Origin: JBLZUR01 sp048565625
Lineage (GTDB): Bacteria > Pseudomonadota > Alphaproteobacteria > Sphingomonadales > Sphingomonadaceae
Direction: 5' to 3'
Length of the DNA: 64,000 bases
NCBI RefSeq assembly: GCF_048565625.1
Contig: NZ_JBLZUR010000002.1
Location: 496,001 to 560,000 of the forward strand
This document shows, piece after piece, positions 53,501 through 61,945 of the stretch (its first letter is position 1; every line of letters begins with the position of its first letter). The position numbers were made by a program, and so were the translations under genes. The notes below the pieces were generated by a model. The model searched no databases. It was given only the letters and a program-made list of their open reading frames with translations, and had not been told where the DNA came from.

Positions 53501-54766
53501 AGCGATGAACAACAACGCGCGGCCTTCGCCCCGTCCTCAGGACGCCTCGCAGCGAGCTATGCGGGCGCTGGCTTCGAACTCGCCGCCTTTGCGCGTGAGC
53601 AGGCAGGTCATAGCCCGAATGTTTGGGAGAAATGGGCAGAGAGCGCCGGTGACAGTGCCGCGCGTCAACAAGGCTTTATTCGCTACCTGGTCGGTGCGGA
53701 TGATCGGACCGTTGCTCAGCTGGCGAGCGCCGCAAAGTGGCTCCCCAGTGTGAATGAACTGGCGAATTCACCTTTGCTGGCCGGACTGCAGCAGGACGAG
53801 AAAAATCGGCTGCTCGCAAAGCTAGGGTATTCCTTCGGCATCACTCCAATACCGACCGATCCGAACAGCCCCTGGCAACCTGATGCTGAGCTGGCGCTCT
53901 CGGGTATTGCGCAATGGTGGCGGGACAATCGCAGCGAACTTCGCGATGCCTATGATCGCGCGGTGTATCCTGAAGACTTTTCCTCGGCAGCCCTGGCTGA
54001 CGGGGATAAGCCCGCCTGGTTTACCATGCTCTCGCTCGCAACGTTCCAGACGCTGGGGAGGATTAAGCCAGCTCAGTCCCGGCAGTTTGTTGCCAAAGCG
54101 ATCCAGGATGGCTGGTGGCACGAACTCGCGACAATCGATCCGTGTGACAAGGAACTGAGACCTTTCGTTGAGCGCCTACGCGCCTGGAGCGATCCGGATG
54201 CGGATGAAGGCTACCTGATGTGGCGCCGATGCCTTCCTGACCTGTGCATGATCGCGAGGCATCTCGAAAGCTACCAGAGGCTCTTCCTGAAATTGCCTGC
54301 CGTCGTAGCCCAGGAGGGCGAGGTAAGCCTACGCGGACACTTGCGACCGGCCTTCTCTCAAGTTGCCGCTCGCATGAGCATTGAAGCAGCGCCTCTGGCA
54401 CGATCGCTCGGCATCGGCGCGAACTGGCTCGTGCGCGAATTGGCCCGCAAGGGTATCTATTCGCAGGCGCAGGTCGAACGGATCATGCCGTATGGCTGGA
54501 GCACGGCGGAACGCGTCCGTCGTCTCGCATATACGCTCGGCCTGGGCCAGTTCGAGCGCGGCATTGACGAGGGACGCGCCCTGCATGGGGCAGTTGAGCG
54601 TCTTATCGGCGACGACGCTCAATTCGATGGCGACGGTGATCTGCCATTGCACATAATCACACTGGCCAAGCACCGCGATGACCTCGCCTCGATCCTCTAC
54701 GATGCGGATGTCGAGGAATGGCGACCGGACAACGATTGGGACGATGCCGACGATGAAGATGCCTGA
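47549..54766 (+). CDS. Giant sacsin/HSP90-like protein with two GHKL ATPase domains
   Basis: A 2405-residue protein. The first ATPase domain has FKELLQNAEDAGAKRLIV near residue 50, LIVANDGE and GRFGLGQKSVYHLCDAF near 120. A second lies near 1490-1595: VLFELYQNAVDAQAQ, LRVIHWGRPI and GRFGLGFKTVHMLADE. The Asn-Asp and Gly motifs match the Bergerat fold of HSP90, MutL and sacsin. The long intervening region is helical and unrecognised, and the C-terminus is acidic. The start is a GTG at 47549 with AGGGGG upstream; an earlier GTG at 47519 is possible. Its end overlaps the SNF2 gene by 14 bp. Sacsin-like ATPases occur in several bacterial defence loci, but a precise role is not known to me. Confidence 0.82.
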   Translation: MNVTVSDASISYQVEMDVRSSGLVHSAESDIERLQQILRESYASGFTIFKELLQNAEDAGAKRLIVVGHNGFPEASNPLLQTPGLIVANDGEVFARNMDGITRASGGSKADERAAVGRFGLGQKSVYHLCDAFIALGRVEDEGGRPRLLIMNPWEKVSEADVAATAWPSLTTADAEMLLEKVAEIGLGKGMALFLPLRTAKLRPGYDLCLSDRNWEPDSAIADILQGAELPAALSCLRSLQSIEVRPTVGEGRRLSLGKGARRLSGPGIDQGDPIIAGQIDGAGFALEFNGRQQWMPGGKAARLLDQDGWDKVFDIHRKLIPPKANPHGAVLVCRSSAKEGEAVLRVRDTVYLPLGQPVLNTPLSHGTHDIDVLIHGYFFVSSDRRKLRSDDHIESDWNEALRREASLPLMLDALADSLPGMPAEPDRHALVRALRSTAWWDENRVDVCQGRGMARCWPGEKTESWQVCSSASLRPIVRGDATSLARLKAAFPGLEDWCRDNGIVLAFGTVLADADPRWPDAQLAELVRLAGPSAFQKGQVAETLSAVLDVAQPGEAARAALAETYRSAIAMVEQSFASAEKLKPLVRRLPQDRLLVLPTSVENRELVRALAAVGSSIPVKATWAEQGGAMSRQLGLNETIELLAVAEPFLSARGSVAQEASALISHLLRNGPSLDALAADRRGSDLQVIPARLMQDEADVRLSLGAIAGLRRKGFLFDAAPNRELLVLAGAIAAPEIYRVGLKDGGLGDLASAKKAECLLAVLRQAESFGDPGKCGELAELLGADAPRDELRQLVVRDPTLPSHVGLIELDDLGGILDDLVQVLLQGREERLVSSVTAAELKKALRDRIGLHRVDVTNLGAWLLDAQRAGTLPILDDAKAIALLNAGIDDDVLKALPLHRSDGCESLLPATDLFRGRTSDVAPALLPFTRLVELWGDPPAAAVQNRLVARWGPEAAIRTALAAPNPERFTSEIAAGLGGIEHLPDDLLEALRQTAWIAADGNAWTPTKVLDLPLDAGRALENLVLDQGGLLFASTLPGCLRDGNVQRHLGRLQPDRSQSFLLASQLAADHGATGLCLDVVEHLDELTKLASSNAELNAEAWPLISAALRDGAMEAVVAGMAEVLNAPPRTGIVAQLNAVAGLSGLGTNAEAARRLYLAAFGRNLTALTNGSSYLPADLLVPNEAGGFGRADSLALSAAGIEPSSLLARDYADKLEQRDDQAAPSSRTVVPVASDWLSSIERAFSPLSQYDVHDGILLALAMLGRDEQIQALASKWEGQRSFHRICDDLDALADEQRGMANANLERLAELRFAVELPEHGQVTVRSAAGSDCTVPLSGKDDTLLLDCIYRGLERDEAGYRHVFDLVIGPVSPCDEAEARQLLDQFVRKLAIALMLGFERHKATLSELLASYFASDQRTLADTCVELQEVLHDRLAGIKTGPVMRAAVNDYHRDAPRDRDKARNALWAAAQSDKGARELLEATRQKIDEMGYAPHRVLFELYQNAVDAQAQWHGDGRFRVEAIYDSNEVLACLRVIHWGRPINQPGSHPLKAEEEGHRRDLSNMLAINHSAKEGDAVTGRFGLGFKTVHMLADEILLASGGIAIRILGGMIPADWEAGSRAVSSFHDRGRKATLIEIPVAPDRSREALEAWDAFREAAPYLTALGRDAAIELVDGKNEQAFRHEEHPLIEGVGWLTLDGARYVLRFDLGNEFRLFLPFGRSGPHAFPEDVPQFWHLVPLVGERRRGAWLLEGRFPVDPGRTQLSGTADEKDSRFARLGLALGPRLIAFYDYCLADWASFARATGLDPEGFDDFWRRLVPLFARDLVSQGSEQSLHKSGQGLARLLAERPLVPLAFGGSARAADVKWRFSGGLAARDAQSSISDLLAQEELEKAIVTEETGQLLRAVGLPSGQPLDAVKLAETFAGDEGIDSGLADALACLRDEAVTLAMTGEEDFELRKFFRERLWLAEDGSWQSIRLLAFPQGNSDEQQRAAFAPSSGRLAASYAGAGFELAAFAREQAGHSPNVWEKWAESAGDSAARQQGFIRYLVGADDRTVAQLASAAKWLPSVNELANSPLLAGLQQDEKNRLLAKLGYSFGITPIPTDPNSPWQPDAELALSGIAQWWRDNRSELRDAYDRAVYPEDFSSAALADGDKPAWFTMLSLATFQTLGRIKPAQSRQFVAKAIQDGWWHELATIDPCDKELRPFVERLRAWSDPDADEGYLMWRRCLPDLCMIARHLESYQRLFLKLPAVVAQEGEVSLRGHLRPAFSQVAARMSIEAAPLARSLGIGANWLVRELARKGIYSQAQVERIMPYGWSTAERVRRLAYTLGLGQFERGIDEGRALHGAVERLIGDDAQFDGDGDLPLHIITLAKHRDDLASILYDADVEEWRPDNDWDDADDEDA

Positions 54767-57440
54767 AGCACTGGCCGCCGATACAAGGGTGAACCACCCA
54801 CGTCACGGCGTGGGTCAGGTGATCGCAGATGCCGGCGAATTCGTTGTTGCGCGTTTTGGCGCAGCGATCCAGCAGGTTCTGCGCACGGAACTCACGCTCG
54901 CTCGCTCGCTCGATCAGGCACTGACGACCCGTACCTTCGATGAAAGTGCGGAAACTTTGATGCGCGCAAGCGCGATGGCGATACGCTCGGTGAACGATCA
55001 GTGGGGGGTGTTCTCAAGATCGCGCGTCCAGCTGCTCCCGCATCAGCTCTGGGTCTGTCACAAGGTCAACCGGACATTCCCTTTCCGATGGCTGGTGGCC
55101 GACGATGTGGGGTTGGGCAAAACCATAGAAGCTGGCCTGGTGCTCATGCCTTTGGTGGCTCGGGCGCAAATCCGTCGCCTGCTGGTGCTGGCGCCTGCCA
55201 AATTGGTGCCCCAATGGCAAAAGCGTTTGCGTCAGATGTTCGATATCCGCCTGCAGGTCTACGACCGCTCGGTTGATACGCCGACCGTGGATTTTTGGGA
55301 TACGGCGAACATGGTGGTCGCATCCGTCCACACACTTCGCCGGGAAGTTGCAGACGGCCGATCCGAAGGCAGTCGGTTCCTCTCCGCTGACCCGTGGGAT
55401 GCGGTCGTGGTTGACGAGGCGCACCACCTCCACGCCGATGAACGGACGGGAGAGACGCTTTCTTTCCAGCTTCTGCGCGCGCTCGAGGAGCGGCACAAAA
55501 TCCGTTCTCTGCTTCTGTTCACCGGCACGCCGCACCGCGGAAAGGACTTCGGCTTTCTTTCCCTGCTCAGCCTGCTTGATCCGGACCAGTTCGGACCCGA
55601 ACATGACATCGACGAGCAGTTGACTAAGCTTCCCGAAGTCATGATCCGCAATAACAAGGCGACGGTCACCGACCTCAAAGGGAACCGCCTCTTCACGCCG
55701 GTCACGGTCGAGACGCGAGAATACGCCTTCAGCCCGGAGGAAAGCGCCTTTTATGAAACGCTGAGCAGCTTCATCATTGATGGGCGAGCCTATGCATCGA
55801 CCCTCGATGGCCGGGCGCAGTCAGCGCGGATGCTGTTGCTGATTGCGCTGCAAAAGCTGGCCGCCAGTTCCATTGCGGCCATTCGCAGTGCTCTGACCAA
55901 GCGCCGGGCGAAGCTGGCCGATGTTGCCGAGCAGGCACGCGCACCGTTTCCGACCATAATGGAGGGAGACGAGGACGAGACATTGGACGATCGTGCCCGA
56001 GCCGACGAAGAAGCATGGAGCAAAATGCTCGCCGAACTGATGGAAGGCGAGATTGCGAGGCTTGATGAACTGCTCGAGTTGGCCGAACCCATTCAGCAAG
56101 AGCGCAAGATCGGACGTCTGGTCGATCTCATCGACCGCGAATTGCCTGCTGACGAACCCGTACTCCTCTTCACCGAATACAAGGCCACCCAGGCTCTGGT
56201 CGTCGATGCCTTGCACGCGCGTTTTGGTCACGGTTGCTGTGCATTCATCAATGGCGATGAGCGCTTGGAGGAAATCAACAAGGCGGACGGGTCGCGGGGG
56301 CCAAAGAGTTGGTCGCGCGAGGCGGCAGCAGAAGCGTTTAACCAGGGCACCATCCGTTTTCTTGTTTCAACTGAAGCGGCCGGCGAAGGTATCGACCTTC
56401 AAGAGCGCTGTGCGACTCTCATCCATGTCGACATGCCTTGGAATCCGATGCGCCTGCACCAACGCGTTGGCCGGCTGTCCCGCTATGGTCAGACGAGGCC
56501 GGTTCAGGTCTTCATCCTGAGGAACCCGGATACGGTCGAGGCGCGAATTTGGGATCTATTGAATGCCAAGCTCGAGCGGATTCAGCGCACCCTCGACGAG
56601 GCCATGGACGAACGAGAAGACATCAGTCAGCTCGTCATCGGCATGACCGGCCCGAGCGCATTCGAGAAGATTTTTGCGGCTGGGCAGACGCAATCGCGCG
56701 AAAGCCTTGGCCAGTGGTTCGACCGGGAATCTGCCACCATTGGCGGAGAAGATCTGGTCGACAAGGTCAAGACGATGCTCGGGAACGTGACCCGCTTCGA
56801 TTTTGCCCAAGTTGGACGAAACCTCCCGCTGGTCGATCTTCCCGATCTCGAGCGCTTCTTTGCGATGATGATGGAATCCCAAGGCCGGCGCGTGTTCCGG
56901 AGGGACGACGGGCTGGATGTCCTGACGCCTGAGAAATGGGTGGATGAAGATTACGCGATGCAGGATCGGTACAAAGGCCTGCTGTTCGATCGCAACGCCC
57001 GCCTGGGCAATCGGGAAGGCCCGACGCGTCTTGTGGGGGTGGGGCACACGCTTTTCGATCGCGCTTTGAAGGAAGGAGAGGGCCTGCAAAGCACGTTGGC
57101 GATCTGCCTGCGATTACCCGCTCCCTTGCTCATTGCTTCGGTCGAGGACCAGGTCACCGGCCAGGACCATTCGGTTACCAGGATTGTGCTGGGGGCATGG
57201 CGCGATCAGGAAGGCCAGACCCATGTCCTGCGGGATTGGGAGGTTCTGCAGATGCTCAACACATTGGGACGAGCAGACAATCTCAAGCCGCCTTCCGTGA
57301 ACGGCGAGCAACTGAAGACACTGGAGAAGAATCTCCTTTCTGCAATGTCGGCAAGCTTGCCGGCTATCGCCGACATGATGACCCGGCCCGGCATCCGTAG
57401 TGAGGTCATGCTTCTGCCGGATCAAGAAGCCGGTACATGA
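54753..57440 (+). CDS. SNF2-family helicase, DpdE-like
   Basis: An ~895-residue superfamily 2 ATPase. It starts with a small beta-rich N-terminal domain (VNHPRHGVGQVIADAGEFVVARFG), then VADDVGLGKTIEAGLV, VVVDEAHHLHAD, LFTGTPHRG, STEAAGEGIDLQ and QRVGRLSRYGQTRPVQV. The layout resembles DpdE of the deazapurine-in-DNA system, but no dpd modification genes are nearby. ATG 54753 is preferred; 54744 and 54759 are alternatives in the same overlap with the sacsin-like gene. The coupling suggests one complex. Confidence 0.85.
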   Translation: MKMPEALAADTRVNHPRHGVGQVIADAGEFVVARFGAAIQQVLRTELTLARSLDQALTTRTFDESAETLMRASAMAIRSVNDQWGVFSRSRVQLLPHQLWVCHKVNRTFPFRWLVADDVGLGKTIEAGLVLMPLVARAQIRRLLVLAPAKLVPQWQKRLRQMFDIRLQVYDRSVDTPTVDFWDTANMVVASVHTLRREVADGRSEGSRFLSADPWDAVVVDEAHHLHADERTGETLSFQLLRALEERHKIRSLLLFTGTPHRGKDFGFLSLLSLLDPDQFGPEHDIDEQLTKLPEVMIRNNKATVTDLKGNRLFTPVTVETREYAFSPEESAFYETLSSFIIDGRAYASTLDGRAQSARMLLLIALQKLAASSIAAIRSALTKRRAKLADVAEQARAPFPTIMEGDEDETLDDRARADEEAWSKMLAELMEGEIARLDELLELAEPIQQERKIGRLVDLIDRELPADEPVLLFTEYKATQALVVDALHARFGHGCCAFINGDERLEEINKADGSRGPKSWSREAAAEAFNQGTIRFLVSTEAAGEGIDLQERCATLIHVDMPWNPMRLHQRVGRLSRYGQTRPVQVFILRNPDTVEARIWDLLNAKLERIQRTLDEAMDEREDISQLVIGMTGPSAFEKIFAAGQTQSRESLGQWFDRESATIGGEDLVDKVKTMLGNVTRFDFAQVGRNLPLVDLPDLERFFAMMMESQGRRVFRRDDGLDVLTPEKWVDEDYAMQDRYKGLLFDRNARLGNREGPTRLVGVGHTLFDRALKEGEGLQSTLAICLRLPAPLLIASVEDQVTGQDHSVTRIVLGAWRDQEGQTHVLRDWEVLQMLNTLGRADNLKPPSVNGEQLKTLEKNLLSAMSASLPAIADMMTRPGIRSEVMLLPDQEAGT

Positions 57441-57539
57441 CCGTCCTCTCCGAGTTCTGAGGAAAGGCTGCGCGTCTCCCGTGGGGCATGTTTTTCTGGC
57501 TTGAGCCCTTGTTTCTGCTATGTTCTAAGGAGAAGCGAG

Positions 57540-57767
57540 ATGAATGCGATCATGACCAAGTTCGACATCGAAACTGCCGAGCATCGCGCCCCGAAGTGGG
57601 AGGGCCTGTCCGAAATCGATCAGGCGATCCGTGACAATCGCCTGATGGAATATCGGATCAAAAAGTCCTGGGCCGATCCGTGGGGGCGGAAGCTGACGAT
57701 CACGGTTTTGCTCGTGATTGCCGCAGGTTTCGCGTATTTGGCTGGTGCATCAACCGGACTTTGGTGA
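57540..57767 (+). CDS. Small single-pass membrane protein
   Basis: A 75-residue protein beginning MNAIMTKFDIETAEHR with AAGGAG upstream of its ATG. The soluble N-terminal ~50 residues are charged (SEIDQAIRDNRLMEYRIKKSW) and the C-terminus is one membrane helix (LTITVLLVIAAGFAYLAGA). It lies between the defence module and traG and converges on traG with a 9-bp gap. Its function is unknown; a plasmid maintenance or transfer accessory role is only a guess. Confidence 0.6.
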   Translation: MNAIMTKFDIETAEHRAPKWEGLSEIDQAIRDNRLMEYRIKKSWADPWGRKLTITVLLVIAAGFAYLAGASTGLW

Positions 57768-57776
57768 TCTCATTTA

Positions 57777-60479
57777 TCACCATTCTTTCACCTCATCCGC
57801 CGACTCCGCGCTCGCACCCTGCGCGCCTTTGGTAGCGGCATCCAGACGCCCTCTGGATCCGCGGATCCTCTGACGACCGGCCGCTTGAGCTCGCCGAACC
57901 TCGTCGTGAAGATCGCCGGAATCCACCTGCGGCACATTTCCTGGACCTCCTCCGCCGATTTGGGCGCGGCCGCGCACTGATCCCGGACCAGCGACCGTAG
58001 GGCGCGAGATTGGCTGGCCCGCAGACAGGACGAGCCGGTCCTCGATCCCGTCACGGAGTTGATCGGCATAGCTCTCGATGAACTTGCCTTGCAGCGCCTG
58101 GCCTTCCGGACTGAGCTGGAACGCCAGATCGTCAAACCGCACATTGCCATAGAAGTCGCGATTGCGCTCGATCTCGACCAAACCCCATTCGCGGTAGGCT
58201 TGTGACAGATTGAGGCTGCCTGCGGCACTGTTGCCTTCGAAGAACGATGCCTGGCTTTCGAGGCGGTTTGCCAGCTCCTCTGCCCGCCGAGCTTCGCGGC
58301 TGTAGCTCTGCGCCTCGGTAAGCGAAGCGTTCATCCCGCTCGCAGTCGATGAGATCGAGGAACTCGATGACGTGCTTACGGTGCGAATGAACCCATCGCG
58401 CGTGCTCGACCAGTTCCGGCTGTCGGACATCTGCGCGAGGCTGCCGAAGATTCGCGAGCGATCCTCCGATGCGATGCCGATATCGCTGTCGGTCCAAGTG
58501 CGCGTGCCACCACCCTTCAAACCGACATTGGCTGATGCCACCCCGTTTGTAACTCCAGCGCTGGCGCCGGCTTCGCCACCGAGAAACCATGCGGTCGAAA
58601 TGTCGTCGGCTGCCCGTCGCGAAAGGCCGAACTGCCGCTGCAGGTTGGTCGATGCCTGATCGACCTCGTTGAAGGCGGTCTGGATGCTGTCGGAGTTGGA
58701 CGTTCCAGTGGCGCTTTCGAAAGCCGATCCGCGACTGAACTGACTGCGGAGTTCGCGGAATTTCGTGACGGCGCTGGTGGTCGATTCCGTGGCGATGTTG
58801 GCATAGCTCTCGCTGTTGGAGCGGGCCTGCGATGCCATCGTCGACAGGCGCGAGGTGAACTCCTGCCCGAGGCTGGGCGTGAACGGATAGCTCGAATTCG
58901 GCAGCTGATCGTAGCTGGCTTCGGAGAAACTGGTCGTCATCGAGCCGGTGTCGCTGAACGTCCGGGTTTGGGCCGCGCCATACGTGAAGCTGGGCGCAAT
59001 GGTCCCTTGCGCGAACTGGCGGGTCAGCACGCTCGAATTCTCGAAGCTTTTGTTGCCCAGCGAGACATTGCCGGTGCTGGCCTCGCGCGCGGCTTCCTCG
59101 GCTGCATTCTGGCTGGGATTGAGATAGCTTGTCGCGTGGTGCGAAATGGCCATCGCGCCCTTGGCGACCCCGCCGGCGAGAAAGGGCACGGAGGCTATGA
59201 GGTAGCCTGCCAGCAATCCGATATCGCTGTTGACGTCGGCCATGCCGGTGAAACTCGCAAGACTGAGGCCATTCGTTCCGGCGACCGCTGCCATGTCGGT
59301 GGCGCCCTTGTACATCAATATCATGTGCAGGATCACAAAGAGCGGCCCCCAGGCAGCGAGATAGAAGAAGCCGGTGATATAACCCTTGAGGGCGACCGGG
59401 CCGGTCTTGGGCAGCAGGAACAGCGGGAAGAGGACCGGGAAGAGCGCGTAGAACAGCACCGTCAGGACGATGTTCAGGAGCGGCACCCACTTCATCGCGT
59501 TGCTGGCGATCGAACTGTAGGTGCGCTCGGTCTGGATGTCCGCCCGCGTCTGGGAATAGACGTCGACACTGGAGGCACCGCTGCCGCCGGCCATCGAATG
59601 CATGGCCTGGCTCATCGCGTTGATTGTCAGGGTCTGCTTGAAGATTTCGGTCGCGTTGGCCGAGACGCCGCTCAGATATTGATAGGCCACAGGCAGGTCT
59701 GCGAACAGCTTGGCCTTGGCGAGCGCCGCCGTCTGGTTGGGATAGAGCTGGCGGCCGAAAACGGTTCCCATATCGTCGACGAGGCCCGCCCACTGGGCGT
59801 TCAGCGTGTCATAGGCTTCCCGGCAGGTCACGATGGCCGAGGTCACCTGGCCGGACGTCGCATCGCGGGTCAGGAAGCGCTGTGCCCGAGCCTGGCTGCC
59901 CGGCGCGATCGTTGCCCAAATGTCGCCCGTTTCGGCGAGCTGCTTCATTGAATAGCGGCCAAGCAGCACGTCGTAGAAGACGCATTGGCGGAAATGCTCG
60001 TCGAGATTGGCGGCAAATTCGGGGTCGGAGATGCGCAAGCTACGCGTCGCATCGTAAAGCCGCGCGCCGTAGATCATGCCGTTCTTCGAGTAGTTGAGAT
60101 CGCCCGGAAGCCCGAACACCACCTCCGCCGATCCGGTCAGATAATCGCCGACTTGGCTGGTGAAGCTCGCCATCAGCGCAAGACCCAGCGGCACGTTGCT
60201 GACATTGGTAGGGGCGAGGCCGGGGTTGAGTCGATCGGTCACATGCACGTCGAGCCGCGGCACCATCAGGCATGAGTAGATCAGCGTTGCGCCTAGGAAC
60301 CAGTTGATCCAGGCGCGCCAGTCCTGATTGAAGGCGAGCGTGAGGGCGGACAGGCCAAGGCCCATGACCAGGACGACCTGGAGGAGACTCTTGTAGCCAC
60401 CATTTCCCGTCCAGGCGGCGACCGCCTGAAAGACATTGACCAGGTAATCGCCGCCGCCAACCGTGAAAATTTCGACCAT
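57777..60479 (-). CDS. traG: Conjugal transfer mating-pair stabilisation protein TraG
   Basis: A 900-residue TraG-N protein of F-type systems, in the inner membrane, for mating-pair stabilisation and possibly entry exclusion. The N-terminal half has several membrane helices (LLQVVLVMGLGLSALTLAF, IVLTVLFYALFPVLFPLF, then LYHRLL-free GYITGFFYLAAWGPLFVIL). The C-terminal half is a long Ser/Ala/Gly-rich periplasmic, coiled region (STSSSSSISSTASG). The ATG at 60479 opens the conserved domain and lies 40 bp after traH. Confidence 0.9.
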   Translation of the reverse strand: MVEIFTVGGGDYLVNVFQAVAAWTGNGGYKSLLQVVLVMGLGLSALTLAFNQDWRAWINWFLGATLIYSCLMVPRLDVHVTDRLNPGLAPTNVSNVPLGLALMASFTSQVGDYLTGSAEVVFGLPGDLNYSKNGMIYGARLYDATRSLRISDPEFAANLDEHFRQCVFYDVLLGRYSMKQLAETGDIWATIAPGSQARAQRFLTRDATSGQVTSAIVTCREAYDTLNAQWAGLVDDMGTVFGRQLYPNQTAALAKAKLFADLPVAYQYLSGVSANATEIFKQTLTINAMSQAMHSMAGGSGASSVDVYSQTRADIQTERTYSSIASNAMKWVPLLNIVLTVLFYALFPVLFPLFLLPKTGPVALKGYITGFFYLAAWGPLFVILHMILMYKGATDMAAVAGTNGLSLASFTGMADVNSDIGLLAGYLIASVPFLAGGVAKGAMAISHHATSYLNPSQNAAEEAAREASTGNVSLGNKSFENSSVLTRQFAQGTIAPSFTYGAAQTRTFSDTGSMTTSFSEASYDQLPNSSYPFTPSLGQEFTSRLSTMASQARSNSESYANIATESTTSAVTKFRELRSQFSRGSAFESATGTSNSDSIQTAFNEVDQASTNLQRQFGLSRRAADDISTAWFLGGEAGASAGVTNGVASANVGLKGGGTRTWTDSDIGIASEDRSRIFGSLAQMSDSRNWSSTRDGFIRTVSTSSSSSISSTASGMNASLTEAQSYSREARRAEELANRLESQASFFEGNSAAGSLNLSQAYREWGLVEIERNRDFYGNVRFDDLAFQLSPEGQALQGKFIESYADQLRDGIEDRLVLSAGQPISRPTVAGPGSVRGRAQIGGGGPGNVPQVDSGDLHDEVRRAQAAGRQRIRGSRGRLDAATKGAQGASAESADEVKEW

Positions 60480-60519
60480 GCTGCTGGGCTCCCGCCGTTC
60501 CCGGCGCGCTGAAAGGGGA

Positions 60520-61944
60520 TCAGTGGGTGAGGGCGCGCGACTGCACGCCGCGCGACCAGTCGAGCGAGGCGGCCATACCCGGCGACATCGAGGCGGCGAG
60601 CACGTTCTCAATGAACGCTGTCTTCTCGATAATCTGCATGATGGCGCCCACCTTTAGGTGGGTGTTCGCCTGCCGGTCCGCGAGTGCCTGCCGGACAACG
60701 TTGACCTGTCCCTGCCACATGGCGATCTTGGCTTCGTCCGCGCCGATGAAGCTCGACATCGAGCGGCCGGCTTCGCTGACGATCCTGTCGAGCACCGCGA
60801 ACAGAAGGTCGACGCTGGCAATCTCCGCGAGCGTCTCACGATCATCGGTCGGCATGCCGCGGCCATAGGCGGCCTGGACGGTGAGGATCTTGTAAAGCGG
60901 GACCGAGGCGACCTGCAGCAGCTCCTTCTGCGCATCGGTGATCGCGGTGTCGTCGTGGATCGCCTGGACCATGCCCGCAATCAGTGCAGAGACGCGGGGG
61001 CGGAGCGCCTTGGAGGCAGGCAGGCTAAGCGTCTTGAAGCTGGGATTGAGGCACTGGTCGGGCTCGTCGCAGTCGAAGACCTTCACGCTGCTGCCAGACG
61101 TGCCGTCGAGCAGCGCGGTCACCAGCGTCGAGGAGGCGTCGCCCGCAAAGGGCACGAACTTGCCCGGCTCGTCATCCTTGGGCGGCACGTAGATGATCGT
61201 GCCGATCAGCGTCATCGCATATTCCGCGAGTTCGCGGTCGAACGTGCCGTTCGGCGAGAAGAACGCGGACTTCTTGAGGATGGTCCAGGTGTAGTTGCGC
61301 GCGACGGCCGGGTTAACGTCGGCATATTCGCCGTCGCCCTGCGCGGTCGTGCTCGCCCGCTGCCCCTTGGTACCACAGCCGTGCTTGGCGGCGGCATAGT
61401 CGGTGAAGATGCCTTCCGAATTGCCGATCGCCTCGCAGATCGCTTTGTCGGCAAGATCACCCTTGGGCCAGATGCCGCCGACCAGCCCCTGCGCCATTTC
61501 GCAGGAGTTGATGTTGAGGTTGTTCATGAGCTGAGCCTTCTGGCTGAACTCCTGCATGATCTTCGAGCATTCCGGGCAGACCGTGTCGATCGCCAGGCTG
61601 AAAGCAAAGCCGACCGCATTGTTGGCGACAGCCTTCAGCATCGCGACGATCTCGCTCGCGTTGATGAAGCTGAAGGATCCGGCAAAGATGTCGATGCCGC
61701 CGCAGCCCGCACGGGCGCGCGGCAGCTGCAGATTGGCGATGTTGGTCGTTTTCTGAGGGAAGCGCGTCCAGACGTTGCCGAGGCTGTAATAGCCTGCCGA
61801 CTGACCCTGGAACGCGGTCGGCCCATTGACGTTGGCGGCGCCGCCGACATCGTTCAGGAACGAGTCCATCGAACTACCGACATCGGCCGATGCACTGGTA
61901 AGGGGCAGGGTGGCCGCGAGGATCGCGGCGACGGCACGTTTCAT
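60520..61944 (-). CDS. traH: Conjugal transfer pilus assembly protein TraH
   Basis: A 474-residue periplasmic protein of the F-type pilus assembly. A signal peptide (AVAAILAATLPLTSASA) is followed by the conserved N-terminus GYYSLGNVWTRFPQKTTNI and RARAGCGGIDIFAGSFSFI, then CPECSKIMQEFSQ and a helical C-terminus. ATG 61944 directly follows the traF stop and begins the signal peptide; an in-frame GTG at 61956 is less likely. Confidence 0.93.
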   Translation of the reverse strand: MKRAVAAILAATLPLTSASADVGSSMDSFLNDVGGAANVNGPTAFQGQSAGYYSLGNVWTRFPQKTTNIANLQLPRARAGCGGIDIFAGSFSFINASEIVAMLKAVANNAVGFAFSLAIDTVCPECSKIMQEFSQKAQLMNNLNINSCEMAQGLVGGIWPKGDLADKAICEAIGNSEGIFTDYAAAKHGCGTKGQRASTTAQGDGEYADVNPAVARNYTWTILKKSAFFSPNGTFDRELAEYAMTLIGTIIYVPPKDDEPGKFVPFAGDASSTLVTALLDGTSGSSVKVFDCDEPDQCLNPSFKTLSLPASKALRPRVSALIAGMVQAIHDDTAITDAQKELLQVASVPLYKILTVQAAYGRGMPTDDRETLAEIASVDLLFAVLDRIVSEAGRSMSSFIGADEAKIAMWQGQVNVVRQALADRQANTHLKVGAIMQIIEKTAFIENVLAASMSPGMAASLDWSRGVQSRALTH

Positions 61945-61945
61945 C

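Noticed and set aside
54753..57440. Assigning the second SNF2 gene to a Dpd (7-deazapurine in DNA) system
   Set aside because: No dpdA-D or queuosine-type synthesis genes occur in the window; only the helicase resembles DpdE.
58132..59793. 553-codon alternative minus-strand frame within traG
   Set aside because: It lies out of frame with the conserved TraG sequence and is composed of Arg/Gln/Pro-rich noise.
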